Origin: Oryzisolibacter sp. LB2S
GTDB lineage: Bacteria; Pseudomonadota; Gammaproteobacteria; Burkholderiales; Burkholderiaceae_C
Direction: 5' to 3'
Length of the DNA stretch: 64,000 nucleotides
Assembly (NCBI RefSeq): GCF_040732315.1
Contig: NZ_CP160388.1
Span: 2,074,494 to 2,138,493 of the forward strand
Position 1 is the stretch's first letter, and each line of letters begins with the position of its first letter. Shown here in pieces: positions 45,247 through 53,689 of the stretch. The notes beneath the pieces were generated by a model. That model did not search any database and was not told the DNA's origin. It saw nothing but the letters and a program-made list of their open reading frames with translations. Both the position numbers and the translations under genes were made by a program.

Positions 45247-45474
45247 TTACTTGGATTTTTGCTCAGGCCGATCACCGAAGAAGCGCCGGTTGGCGGCTTC
45301 TGCCGCACGCAAGCAGAGTTCGTCGCCGACCTTCGATCGATCTTCCCTGCATTGGCGCTGGATCTCCTTGATGCGGTCGGGATTGGCGGCGAGCGCATCC
45401 ACGGTTTCCGAAGGTTGGGAGGGGCCGCATGCGGTCAGCGCAGCAACCACCATCAGCAGCATCACTTTGTTCAT
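45247..45474 (-). CDS. EexN-family entry-exclusion lipoprotein
   Basis: This 75-residue lipoprotein has a signal and lipobox (MLLMVVAALTACG), then ETVDALAANPDRIKEIQRQCRED, two further cysteine/acidic helices and a C-terminal FFGDRPEQKSK. It matches EexN proteins, which prevent redundant transfer between cells with the same element. It resembles the TrbK-like product at 37264, so the element has two related exclusion lipoproteins. It lies 13 bp after the LysR gene. Confidence 0.85.
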   Translation of the reverse strand: MNKVMLLMVVAALTACGPSQPSETVDALAANPDRIKEIQRQCREDRSKVGDELCLRAAEAANRRFFGDRPEQKSK

Positions 45475-45487
45475 GGGATCAATCCTT

Positions 45488-46414
45488 TCATCGAGTGGAT
45501 CGTGGATTCCCGATGCTGCTCAGAGCTTCTGCTGAATCAATGGAGGCCACCCGGTCGATGAATCGGGCCAACATCTCTGGAGCCTCTGTATCGCGACACA
45601 GTAGATAGGTCGTCAGCATTGGCGGTTTACCCGCCAACGGCCGAGCCACTACACCAAGCTCACGGCTGGACGCGACGTGTGCCGCTCCGGCCAAGCCCAA
45701 GGCCAGCCCGGCGGAAACCAAGGTCATCATGAGGTCAAAAGAGGCAACGTGCTGAACGATGAGCGGCTCTCGTTCGTACTTGCGCAAGATTCGATCGACC
45801 TGACGTGCATGTCCTTCGCAAATCAATGGGTCGCCCAGCACCAGCGGGTAGTGCAGAACCTCCTCCAGCGGAATCTGCTTGAAGGCCAGAACAGGATGGC
45901 GAGCGGGCACCGCCACCATCAACTCATCCTCCCAGGCAGGCGTAACCACGATGCCATCACCTACGTCTTCGGCCATCGAAAATCCTGCGTCGTATAGCTC
46001 ATCGTGCAGACCCTTGATTTGTTGGGCCATCGAAACTTCGAACAACCGAACCTCGACCTCGGGGTCTTCTTCGCGGCACTGCGCAAGTAGCGCCGGCAAG
46101 CGTGATGGCGTGATGCCGTCGGACAAGGCAATGCGCAATTGCCCGTGATAGCCATTGGAGGCAGACCTGACGCTATCGCGTGCTTGCTCCAGCGCAGCGA
46201 AGATGCGCGGTACGTGCTCCAACAGCAATCGACCCGCACGGGTCAATTGCGTGCTGCGAGTAGTGCGAACGAACAGGCGCGCACCAAGGTCTTCTTCCAG
46301 TTCCTTGATGGTGCGAGACAGCGGCGATTGGTCGATGTGTAACCGTTCAGCGGCCCGAGCAAAATGAAGCTCTTCCGCGACTGCGGTAAAACATCGAAGG
46401 TGGCGTAGCTCCAC
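45488..46414 (-). CDS. LysR-family transcription regulator of the ICE
   Basis: This 308-residue LysR-type regulator has an N-terminal winged helix (MELRHLRCFTAVAEELHFARAA; QSPLSRTIKELEEDLG) and a C-terminal periplasmic-binding-fold effector domain. LysR genes often stand before eexN and traG in Tn4371-type ICEs, and may control the transfer operon. The ligand is unknown. The 190-bp region upstream contains a long palindrome at 46555. Confidence 0.9.
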   Translation of the reverse strand: MELRHLRCFTAVAEELHFARAAERLHIDQSPLSRTIKELEEDLGARLFVRTTRSTQLTRAGRLLLEHVPRIFAALEQARDSVRSASNGYHGQLRIALSDGITPSRLPALLAQCREEDPEVEVRLFEVSMAQQIKGLHDELYDAGFSMAEDVGDGIVVTPAWEDELMVAVPARHPVLAFKQIPLEEVLHYPLVLGDPLICEGHARQVDRILRKYEREPLIVQHVASFDLMMTLVSAGLALGLAGAAHVASSRELGVVARPLAGKPPMLTTYLLCRDTEAPEMLARFIDRVASIDSAEALSSIGNPRSTR

Positions 46415-46554
46415 TTCTGTCCTTCCTAGCGTGTCAGCTCATCCACGTTCCGTGGGATGCAGCCGGATGCTCCACTCGTGTGTGAACACCAAGGACGCCG
46501 CCCTTCCAAACCGAAAATGTCCACGGTGCGATGCAAGCGATTCAGCCAAGACTA

Positions 46555-46582
46555 CATAGTAAGTGATATGTTACTTACTATG
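46555..46582. promoter_or_regulatory. 28-bp palindrome with TAGTAA...TTACTA ends
   Basis: CATAGTAAGT (46555-46564) and ACTTACTATG (46573-46582) are perfect inverted arms around an 8-base centre. The core TAGTAA/TTACTA resembles two palindromes in the phaC/tetR promoter region. It lies 140 bp upstream of the LysR gene and 24 bp after the stop of the hydrolase gene. It may be an operator for the TetR protein or for another regulator, or a hairpin at the end of the hydrolase transcript. Confidence 0.5.
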
Positions 46583-46605
46583 CTTCGAAAAATCAATGAC
46601 TGAAC

Positions 46606-48630
46606 TCATCGTTGGGGTGGGCAACTCCCTCTCCGGACGGAAGACGAATCAGCGGCTGTCAACCGATGCTTGGAAATATCCTCGCGCAGGATTCGCCGGA
46701 TTTCGACGATGGATGCGGCGGTCTCCTGCACGCTGTGTCCGGACACGATGATTTTTTCCGACTCGGCACCCTCCAGATGCGCGCTTCGATAGGGAACCAA
46801 ACCATCGTCCGATTCAGCGAGAGGGCCGTTAGCCTGCCGCCTGGCAATGATCGAGTGATAGGACACCTGATCCGAAATCGGAAGCTCGCTCGTAGCTTTG
46901 ACGAAAGGATCGTTTTCGTCGAGTTGGTCAATGCTGTTGGGGATGTTCTGCAAGATCGTGGCCTGTGCCGTGGCCATGGTCTCCGCGCGAGCCGGGAAGG
47001 CGTCGCCGAGGGTTGACAGCAGCGTCAATGGCAAGCGGATCAATCCGGCCACCCAACGCCCAAGTCCCTGCCCGGCAACCACGGTTCCACGGTGCGGTGT
47101 TGCAACGAATATCACGCGATCAACACCTGGGAATGGCTGAAAGCGCAAAAGGGGGTCAAGGCGGGAGCGGGTGCTCCCAAGACCGTCCAGATCGATCCTG
47201 GGATCCGATGCAGCCCACTCCCACAGTTGCTGGTCAGCCGTGGAGACCATCAGCCGCGCCAGCATTCCTCCCATGCTGTGTCCAATCAACACCAGCCCGT
47301 GGGAAGCCAAGGTTTCCTCATCAGGGTCGAAGTGATGCAAAGCTGCCGCCAGAACTTGGCGGATTGCTGCATGACTGGCTGGTACAGGCATATTCGTGGG
47401 GTAATAGATCTCCCACACTTGGAATTCGCATCGCAGCTCTTCATCAGCCAGAAGCTCATTGGCGACGTTGACCCATGCTTCGGGGCTGCTCGCCAGTCCA
47501 TGCACCATCACGATGATGCGCCGCCGCGGGTCGAACGGCTGCATCAGATACAGATGCGGCTGATCGATGCCATGCTCACGCCCAAAAAGCCCTCGCAAGG
47601 ATTGCTGGTTGAATCCCGAACGCGCCAACCATAAGCCGTAGCCAGCCGTGAAGTTACCCGCCAGTGGAACGCGTTGGCCGTGGAGTTGCAGATAGTCCTG
47701 TACCAAGGGGTCATACACACCGACGATGAGTTCATGCGAGGCAAGCAGATCATCGACAGTGAGTGCATCAAAACGAAGCATTACTGTCACGTTGGGCGTT
47801 GGCATTTCGCTCCAGGCGGGAAATACCCTTGGGCGCTCGTTACCGGCGGAATATTCGCCTGATTCGTCCAGTGACTTGGGTTCTTCATCCGTTACAGCCA
47901 CCAATTCGGCACCCAAGCCGTCCCTGCGATAGATGCCGCGCAGGCCTTGGAATGCCAGAGTGTTCGCAGGCAGCAACTCGCGTGGCGTGGTCGCATCGTT
48001 GGGCAGCCGGGCGTTCAAGTCGACTCGCAAAGTCCAGTCACCAACGCGGAATCCCGTTTTCGATTCGTCAGCATGTACACGAAGTGCTTGGTGCTGTAAG
48101 CCAAACAATTGCGTGACCGTTTTTTGCACCGCATAGTTGTACCAATCGCGCACCTGCGTCTGCCGCTCCTCAAACGCGCGCTCGCCGGGCGAGCGTCTGG
48201 TGAAAAAGAGATACGCGTAAGCGTGCCGAGCCGTCTCGATCCAGGCGGAAGTAGAAGCGATGCGACTATTTGGGACTGCCGTCGAGACCGACATGGCATG
48301 CTGCAACCAGAGTTCAGCCAGTGCCGACAGCCTCGTTTCGCCGTCCAAGTCCTTCATCATGGTCAACGCCTCGATGCAAGTGAGCGAGGTGTTCGTTGCG
48401 CAAACGCGCTCATCGAGCCCGGTAACGCGGATCGTCTGCAAGGTCGGTGCACTGAGTTTGCCTCTGCCGAGGAGATCGCCGCGTCGTAGGGCAACGTATT
48501 CATCCGGCGTCATCGCGCGTACAGCGACAGAAGGTTTGAATTCACTGACGACCGCGCAACCACCAAGTGCAAACGCGGCGGTAATCACGATCAACCAACG
48601 CCAGAGAGATGCAAGGAGCATATGCCTCAC
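46606..48630 (-). CDS. Alpha/beta-hydrolase lipoprotein (esterase/lipase-like)
   Basis: The 674-residue lipoprotein has an N-terminal signal and lipobox (WLIVITAAFALGGCAVV). The C-terminal half is an alpha/beta hydrolase with the nucleophile elbow GHSMGGM near residue 470, MVHGLASSPEAW (oxyanion region) and a C-terminal ISGHSVQE-type histidine. The N-terminal 350 residues match no family I recognise. Lying next to the PHA genes, it may act on esters or membrane lipids, but this is speculative. Its base composition is visibly lower in GC than that of neighbouring genes, suggesting separate acquisition. It is probably last in the phaC operon. Confidence 0.75.
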   Translation of the reverse strand: MRHMLLASLWRWLIVITAAFALGGCAVVSEFKPSVAVRAMTPDEYVALRRGDLLGRGKLSAPTLQTIRVTGLDERVCATNTSLTCIEALTMMKDLDGETRLSALAELWLQHAMSVSTAVPNSRIASTSAWIETARHAYAYLFFTRRSPGERAFEERQTQVRDWYNYAVQKTVTQLFGLQHQALRVHADESKTGFRVGDWTLRVDLNARLPNDATTPRELLPANTLAFQGLRGIYRRDGLGAELVAVTDEEPKSLDESGEYSAGNERPRVFPAWSEMPTPNVTVMLRFDALTVDDLLASHELIVGVYDPLVQDYLQLHGQRVPLAGNFTAGYGLWLARSGFNQQSLRGLFGREHGIDQPHLYLMQPFDPRRRIIVMVHGLASSPEAWVNVANELLADEELRCEFQVWEIYYPTNMPVPASHAAIRQVLAAALHHFDPDEETLASHGLVLIGHSMGGMLARLMVSTADQQLWEWAASDPRIDLDGLGSTRSRLDPLLRFQPFPGVDRVIFVATPHRGTVVAGQGLGRWVAGLIRLPLTLLSTLGDAFPARAETMATAQATILQNIPNSIDQLDENDPFVKATSELPISDQVSYHSIIARRQANGPLAESDDGLVPYRSAHLEGAESEKIIVSGHSVQETAASIVEIRRILREDISKHRLTAADSSSVRRGSCPPQR

Positions 48631-48703
48631 GATCGAGAGCTGCGTACCGGCACTGCAGAATCATTACCTGAAATGAACGGAACATTGCCCGTGAAATTGC
48701 ATT

Positions 48704-49678
48704 TCATGCGCGGTTCTCTTTGCCCTGAACAAGAGCACGCTGGCGATGCGCCAAAATCAGCGCAATGGCGCATGAAGCTATTCGCGTGCGGCGCGAGTCC
48801 GAGCGACTGGTGAGCACAATCGGTACGCGCGCGCCCATCACGATCCCCGCACTGTCGGCTTGGCCCATGTATTCCAGTTGCTTGGCCAGCATGTTGCCGC
48901 TTTCCAGGTCGGGAACGACCAGGATGTCGGCTTGCCCGGCCACGGTGGACTTGATGCCCTTGACGCGCGCGGCATCGGGAGAGACGGCGTTATCAAAGGC
49001 CAGTGGCCCGTCGAGCACAGCCCCGGTGATCTGGCCACGATCGGCCATCTTGCACAGTGCCGCGGCATCCAGGGTCGAAAGCATGCGCGGGTTGACGGTC
49101 TCGACCGCCGCGAGGATCGCCACCTTGGGCTCGGCAATACCGATGGCGTGCGCCAAGTCGATGGCGTTGCGCACGATGTCGGCCTTGATTTCGAGCGTCG
49201 GAGCGATGTTGATGGCGGCGTCGGTGATGATGAAGGGCCGAGGGTAGCTGGCCGTCTGCATGATGTAGCAGTGCGTCAATCGACGCTCGGTGCGCAGGCA
49301 GGCTTCGGGCGCCAGGATGGCACCCAGGTACTCATCGCTGTGCAAGCTGCCTTTCATCAGCGCCTGCACCTCGCCCTTGCCAGCCAGCCGGGCGGCGGCT
49401 GCTGCTGCGGCGTGGCTGTGCGGCACATCGACGACCTCGGTGTCTCCCAGTTCCAACCCCATGTCGGCCGCAACGGCACGCAACTTGGCGAGCGGCGCCA
49501 CCAATACTGGTGTGATGACGCCGGCATCGCGCGCGTCCAAGGCACCGCCCAGGCTGAGCGCGTCACAAGGGTGCACCACCGCGGTGCGAACCGGGGCCAT
49601 GGTTTTGACATGGGCGATAAGACGCTCGACACCACTTGGAGGATCGGGGCGAACGCCCTCTGGGGCTTGTTCATTCAT
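48704..49678 (-). CDS. Phosphate acetyl/butyryltransferase family protein
   Basis: This 324-residue protein has the PTA/PTB fold, with conserved blocks VQALMKGSLHSDEYLGAIL, ITDAAINIAPTLEIKADI, and GQADILVVPDLESGNMLAKQLEYMGQADSAGIVMG. It exchanges phosphate with CoA on acetyl-, butyryl- or hydroxyacyl-CoA. Family members of this length without extra domains are often butyryl-type. It sits after uspA (8-bp overlap) in the PHA operon. No acetate or butyrate kinase gene is in the window, so acyl-phosphate use is open. Confidence 0.85.
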   Translation of the reverse strand: MNEQAPEGVRPDPPSGVERLIAHVKTMAPVRTAVVHPCDALSLGGALDARDAGVITPVLVAPLAKLRAVAADMGLELGDTEVVDVPHSHAAAAAAARLAGKGEVQALMKGSLHSDEYLGAILAPEACLRTERRLTHCYIMQTASYPRPFIITDAAINIAPTLEIKADIVRNAIDLAHAIGIAEPKVAILAAVETVNPRMLSTLDAAALCKMADRGQITGAVLDGPLAFDNAVSPDAARVKGIKSTVAGQADILVVPDLESGNMLAKQLEYMGQADSAGIVMGARVPIVLTSRSDSRRTRIASCAIALILAHRQRALVQGKENRA

Positions 49679-50234
49679 GTGATTTCTTCACCTTGCTTGC
49701 GCCAGTTGGACGCCAGCCTGACGTACCGGTGTTGTCGCTGGCCTTGACTGGCGCCCGTGCGGCTGAAGATGGCTGACCACCATCTCGGCTCGACTGGCGC
49801 ACCAGCATTACCGGAACTGGCGCAATGCGCGCTACTTGCTCCGCATCGCTGCCCAGCAGCAGCCGGTTCACGCCGCGACGCCCGTGAGTGCCCAGGATGA
49901 TCAAGTCGCAATCGCTCACCTCGGCCTGCTGCGCGATCTGTTCCGACACGCGTTCGGTGCCGCTTTCAAGCAGCACCGTCTCTGTGGCAATTCCTTCCCG
50001 ACGGAGCCGACTTGCAGCCTCATCCAGCAACGCCTGGCCGGCTTTGAGGAAGCGTGGGCGGACATCCTTGATGTAGACCTCGGGGCGCTCGAAACCCGTG
50101 CTGTGGCGCGTTGGTTCGACGATATGCAGCAAGATCACGGTGGCGCCGCTCAGGCGTGCCAGTTCTGCCGCATGATCGAGCGCCAGGAAGGATGTGGGAC
50201 TGCCGTCCAGCGGCACCAGAAATCGGGAATACAT
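49671..50234 (-). CDS. Universal stress protein (UspA family)
   Basis: This single-domain UspA protein of 187 residues begins FLVPLDGSPTSFLALDHA and has the ATP-binding motif GTHGRRGVNRLLLGSDAEQV. A basic tail of about 40 residues follows the domain. ATP-binding Usp proteins are often made under low oxygen or starvation. The ATG at 50234 has GGAGGAG upstream; a longer frame start near 50306 would run into phaB. It overlaps the acyltransferase gene by 8 bp. Confidence 0.9.
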   Translation of the reverse strand: MYSRFLVPLDGSPTSFLALDHAAELARLSGATVILLHIVEPTRHSTGFERPEVYIKDVRPRFLKAGQALLDEAASRLRREGIATETVLLESGTERVSEQIAQQAEVSDCDLIILGTHGRRGVNRLLLGSDAEQVARIAPVPVMLVRQSSRDGGQPSSAARAPVKASDNTGTSGWRPTGASKVKKSHE

Positions 50235-50302
50235 GGAACTCCTCCGGGAGGCGTTGACTGCCGCGCGGGAAACCGCCCGCAAGGGCTGCGGGCTCTCCCG
50301 AC

Positions 50303-51049
50303 TCATGACATGTGCTGGCCACCGTTCATCGCCATGTTGCTGCCCGTCATGAAAGCAGCAGCCTCACTGGCGATAAAGGCCACCAGCGCCGCGATCTCAT
50401 CCGGCTGGCCGAGGCGACCCACCGGAATCGCTTCGATGACCTTCTGGCGCACGTCCTCGCGCACCGCCATCACCATTTCGGTGGCCAGATAGCCCGGCGA
50501 GACGGTGTTGACCGTCACGCCCTTGCGTGCCACCTCCTGCGCGAGCGCCTTGGTGAAGCCATGCACGCCGGCCTTGGCCGCCGAGTAATTGGTCTGGCCG
50601 AACTGACCCTTGCTGCCGTTGATGGACGAGACGTTGACGATGCGCCCCCAGCCACGCTCCACCATCGGATCGATGAATGGCTTGGTGACATTGAACATGG
50701 AGTCCAGGTTGGTGCGCAGCACGGCGTCCCAGCCGGCCTTGTCCATCTTGCGCAGGGTCGCGTCGCGGGTGATGCCGGCGTTGTTCACCAGGATGTCAAC
50801 GTGGTGGCCGTCCGCCTGAATCTGACGCGCCAAAGCCTGGGTCGATTCCCAGTTGCCGACATCGACGCCGTAGGCCGTGAACCGGTAGCCCTTGGCATCC
50901 TGCGCGTCAAGCCAGGCGGCGACCTTGTCGTTGCCGGGCGTGTGCGTGATGATGACGCGGTGGCCCGCGTCGTCCAGCGCGCGGGCAATGGCCGCGCCAA
51001 GGCCGCGATTGCCGCCAGTGACCAGGGCGGTTCGTCCCGAACTGCTCAT
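50303..51049 (-). CDS. phaB: Acetoacetyl-CoA reductase
   Basis: This 248-residue SDR enzyme has TGGNRGLGAAIA, NNAGITRDATLRKM and SSINGSKGQFGQTNYSAAKAG, which is nearly diagnostic of PhaB. It reduces acetoacetyl-CoA to (R)-3-hydroxybutyryl-CoA, the monomer for PHB. The C-terminus GSNMAMNGGQHMS is also typical. The partner ketothiolase gene phaA is not in this operon, so a chromosomal thiolase must supply acetoacetyl-CoA. It lies 10 bp after the phasin-like gene. Confidence 0.94.
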   Translation of the reverse strand: MSSSGRTALVTGGNRGLGAAIARALDDAGHRVIITHTPGNDKVAAWLDAQDAKGYRFTAYGVDVGNWESTQALARQIQADGHHVDILVNNAGITRDATLRKMDKAGWDAVLRTNLDSMFNVTKPFIDPMVERGWGRIVNVSSINGSKGQFGQTNYSAAKAGVHGFTKALAQEVARKGVTVNTVSPGYLATEMVMAVREDVRQKVIEAIPVGRLGQPDEIAALVAFIASEAAAFMTGSNMAMNGGQHMS

Positions 51050-51059
51050 ATGCGCCTCC

Positions 51060-51503
51060 TCACTTTTTGGCCTTGCCCTGAGGCGCGGCGCCTGGCGCAG
51101 TCCAGGGCTGTGTCCATTGCTGACAAAACTGCGCGAAAGAGGCTGTGCCGTCGCTGGCGCCGAATACCTCGGAGACGGATGCCTGCCAGGTGGTCAGCGC
51201 TTCGCGCAGGCCATCGGCGAATGCCGCCTGGCTCTTGGCAGCAGCCTGGCCGACCGCCTGTGTGTCGCCCATACGGCCTTGGCACAGGCGCCAGAACACC
51301 TCGGACGGCAAGGTGGCAAGCGCCTGCCAGTCCGCTGCCTGTTGGAGGTTCTGGATGCGCGAGGTGGTCTCCATCACGCCACCGGCACTGAGCTGCTGCA
51401 TGGCTTCGAGCCAGTGGTGGCCGCTTTCTTGAAGCAAGCGGGTGATCTGAAGCTGCAACTCGGCATTGGCCTTGTAGAGTTGGATGGGCAGTTCGTTGTT
51501 CAT
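51060..51503 (-). CDS. Phasin-like granule-associated protein
   Basis: The 147-residue, mostly alpha-helical protein (ELQLQITRLLQESGHHWLEAMQQL) resembles phasin family proteins that coat PHA granules. Its end is Pro/Ala-rich and basic (APGAAPQGKAKK). Location between phaC and phaB supports a granule function. Sequence conservation in this family is weak, so the call rests partly on context. Confidence 0.75.
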   Translation of the reverse strand: MNNELPIQLYKANAELQLQITRLLQESGHHWLEAMQQLSAGGVMETTSRIQNLQQAADWQALATLPSEVFWRLCQGRMGDTQAVGQAAAKSQAAFADGLREALTTWQASVSEVFGASDGTASFAQFCQQWTQPWTAPGAAPQGKAKK

Positions 51504-51610
51504 GTCAATGCTCCACGGTCATGATGTGCCCCTCCGGGGCGGGTGTAGGCCATGCCTGCGCAACGGCCCGATGAAAGTTGAGGGTGTATTCGTGGCGGCG
51601 TTTTGTCCTG

Positions 51611-53368
51611 TCAGCGCATGGCCACATAGGTTCCCGGTGCATCACCAAGCGGTGCTTGCGTCCCGCCCATGGCGGGCGGCGCGACGCGCCCGGCCGAGCG
51701 CTGTGCCAGCCATTGCTGCCATGCCGGCCACCAGGAGCCTTCGTTCAGCGGGGTCTCGGCACGCCACAGTTGCGGATCGATATAGCGATCGCCGGCCGCG
51801 CGGGTCGCCATCTGGAAGCTGCGCCGGGGGTGTCCCGGCTCGCTGACGACGCCAGCGTTGTGCCCGCCGCTGGTGAGAACAAAGGTCAGTTCCGCATCGC
51901 TGAGCAGGTGCATCTTGTACACGGACGGCCAGGGGGCGACGTGATCGCGCACTGTGCCGACGATGAACATGGGCACCTCGATGTCGGCCAGCGCCACGGG
52001 TCTCCCACCGACGCGGTAGCGCCCCTCGGCCAGGTCGTTGTCCAGATACAGGCGCCGCAGGTACTCGCTGTGCATGCGGTACGGCATGCGGGTCACGTCG
52101 GCATTCCAGGCCATCAGGTCATTGAAGGTCTGGCGCTCGCCCAACAGGTATTCGCGCACCCGTCGTGACCAGATCAGGTCGCGCGAGTTGAGCATCTGGA
52201 ACGCGCCAGCCATCTGCTTGCCGTCGAGATAGCCCTTGTCCCACATGCCGGCTTCCAGCCAAGCCAGTTGACTGTCGTCGATGAAAAGCGCGATCTCGCC
52301 CGACTCGCGGAAATCGGTCTCCGATGCCAGCAGCGTCAGGCTTTGCAGACGCTCGTCGCCATCGCGCGCCATCGCGGCGGCGGCGATCGCGAGCAAGGTG
52401 CCGCCCAGGCAATAGCCGACCGCCTGCACCTTGCGTTTGGGCACGATGGCCGTGACCGCATCCAATGCGTCCATGACCCCCAGCCAGCGGTAATCCTCCA
52501 GGCCGAGGTCGCGATCGGCCGCGGTCGGGTTCTTCCATGAAAGGATGAACACCGTGTGCCCCTGATCGACCAGGTACTTCACCATCGAGTTGTGCGGCGA
52601 CAGGTCCAGGATGTAGTACTTCATGATCCAGGACGGCACGATCAGTACCGGCTCCGCATGCACATCCGGCGTCGTGGGTGAGTACTGAATCAACTCGACC
52701 AGGTGATTTCGAAACACCACCTTGCCTGGGGTGACCGCCACGTCCTTGCCGACCTCGAACCCTTCGACCCCTGCAGGCGCATCGTCGAGCGCGAGGCGCC
52801 TTGCATCTTCCAGAAAGTTCATGGCGCCGCGCCACAGGTTTGCGCCCCCGCTTTGCGTGATGGCGTGCAGCACCTCGGGGTTGGTCCAGATGAAATTCGA
52901 AGGCGACCACATGTCCAGCCACTGCCGCCCGGCGAAAGTGACCATGTTCTCGTGATGGCGCGACACGCCACGCACGCCCGTGGTGGCGTTGTGCCACCAC
53001 TGCTGCTGCAGCAAAAAGCCCTGGTGAATCACGTTGAAAGGCCACTGCTGCCAAGCCGGGGCGGCAAAGCGCCGATCCTGCTCCAGCGGCTCGATGCAGG
53101 TCGGGCAATCGTGCGCACTGGCAACGCGCAAGGCATAGCGCGCAAGGCGCTGCTGTTTGTGCAAACCCTTTTCGATCAAGCTGCGTTGCTTGCCTGGGGA
53201 AAGGCTCAGGTGCAACGCCCAGTCGTACCAGGCCAGCAGTCCGGCCGCCGGTGACAACCCACCCGTGCTGCGCGCCCGCCAGGCGTTCGCAAGCGTATCC
53301 AGGGCGTCAGGGCGACAGGCTTCGGGCTGCGCCAGATCGGCCTTGCCATGTGTTGCGACGATGCTCAT
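51611..53368 (-). CDS. phaC: Poly(3-hydroxyalkanoate) synthase, class I-like
   Basis: This 585-residue PHA synthase has the catalytic cysteine C320 in the lipase-like box VGYCLGG, the acidic partner in VRDHVAPW, and the histidine in SGGHNAGVV. The class I size and the IMKYYILDLSPHNSMV segment support short-chain monomer use (PHB). It starts the leftward operon phaC, phasin, phaB, uspA, acyltransferase, hydrolase. The upstream region has a TAGTAA/TTACTA palindrome and an FNR-type box. As cargo of an ICE it probably adds to any chromosomal phaC. Confidence 0.94.
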   Translation of the reverse strand: MSIVATHGKADLAQPEACRPDALDTLANAWRARSTGGLSPAAGLLAWYDWALHLSLSPGKQRSLIEKGLHKQQRLARYALRVASAHDCPTCIEPLEQDRRFAAPAWQQWPFNVIHQGFLLQQQWWHNATTGVRGVSRHHENMVTFAGRQWLDMWSPSNFIWTNPEVLHAITQSGGANLWRGAMNFLEDARRLALDDAPAGVEGFEVGKDVAVTPGKVVFRNHLVELIQYSPTTPDVHAEPVLIVPSWIMKYYILDLSPHNSMVKYLVDQGHTVFILSWKNPTAADRDLGLEDYRWLGVMDALDAVTAIVPKRKVQAVGYCLGGTLLAIAAAAMARDGDERLQSLTLLASETDFRESGEIALFIDDSQLAWLEAGMWDKGYLDGKQMAGAFQMLNSRDLIWSRRVREYLLGERQTFNDLMAWNADVTRMPYRMHSEYLRRLYLDNDLAEGRYRVGGRPVALADIEVPMFIVGTVRDHVAPWPSVYKMHLLSDAELTFVLTSGGHNAGVVSEPGHPRRSFQMATRAAGDRYIDPQLWRAETPLNEGSWWPAWQQWLAQRSAGRVAPPAMGGTQAPLGDAPGTYVAMR

Positions 53369-53387
53369 CTTCAGCCCTTCATTTAGC

Positions 53388-53403
53388 TAGTAACATATTA
53401 CTA
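53388..53403. promoter_or_regulatory. TAGTAA-N4-TTACTA palindrome before phaC
   Basis: TAGTAACATATTACTA is a perfect 16-bp palindrome starting 19 bp before the phaC start codon on the leftward strand. The position, over the leader or the promoter, fits a repressor site. It shares its half-sites with 53655-53670 near tetR and with the palindrome at 46555. Confidence 0.6.
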
Positions 53404-53547
53404 TCTTATCGCGTACAGGAAAAGTTGCAAGCCTTCCGCAGGGGCACCAAATTTTTCAGCCGTCCCAAGCGCAATCACTACCGATGCTGAAACTGCAGCC
53501 CCAACGATCAAGCACCTTCGATCCGCATGGAAGGCGATACAGCTTCT

Positions 53548-53561
53548 TGAGTTGCATCAAG
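53548..53561. promoter_or_regulatory. FNR/ANR-type box in the phaC/tetR divergent promoter
   Basis: TTGAGTTGCATCAA differs by one base from the FNR consensus TTGAT-N4-ATCAA. It is placed 180 bp before phaC and 128 bp before tetR in the 321-bp intergenic region. A low-oxygen activator site would fit cargo with Usp, PHA and alcohol dehydrogenase genes. The rest of this gap shows only the two TAGTAA palindromes. Confidence 0.5.
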
Positions 53562-53654
53562 TTGACCGATCCGTTCTCCCCAGGAAAGGGCCCGCAGTCC
53601 TGCCTCATCCGACAAGTTTCCGATCTTGCGTCATGGTCATTTTGCGTGTTACGA

Positions 53655-53670
53655 TAGTAATAGATCACTA
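53655..53670. promoter_or_regulatory. TAGTAA-N4-TCACTA imperfect palindrome before tetR
   Basis: TAGTAATAGATCACTA matches the phaC-proximal palindrome at the half-sites with one change. It lies 19 bp before the GTG start of tetR, as expected for autorepression. TTAC-GATA-GTAA at 53649-53660 overlaps it. Confidence 0.5.
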
Positions 53671-53689
53671 ACTACATGGAGTCCAAATC

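Noticed and set aside
46563..46751. Short plus-strand frame starting within the long palindrome
   Set aside because: No ribosome site, antisense to the end of the hydrolase gene, and no recognisable protein feature.
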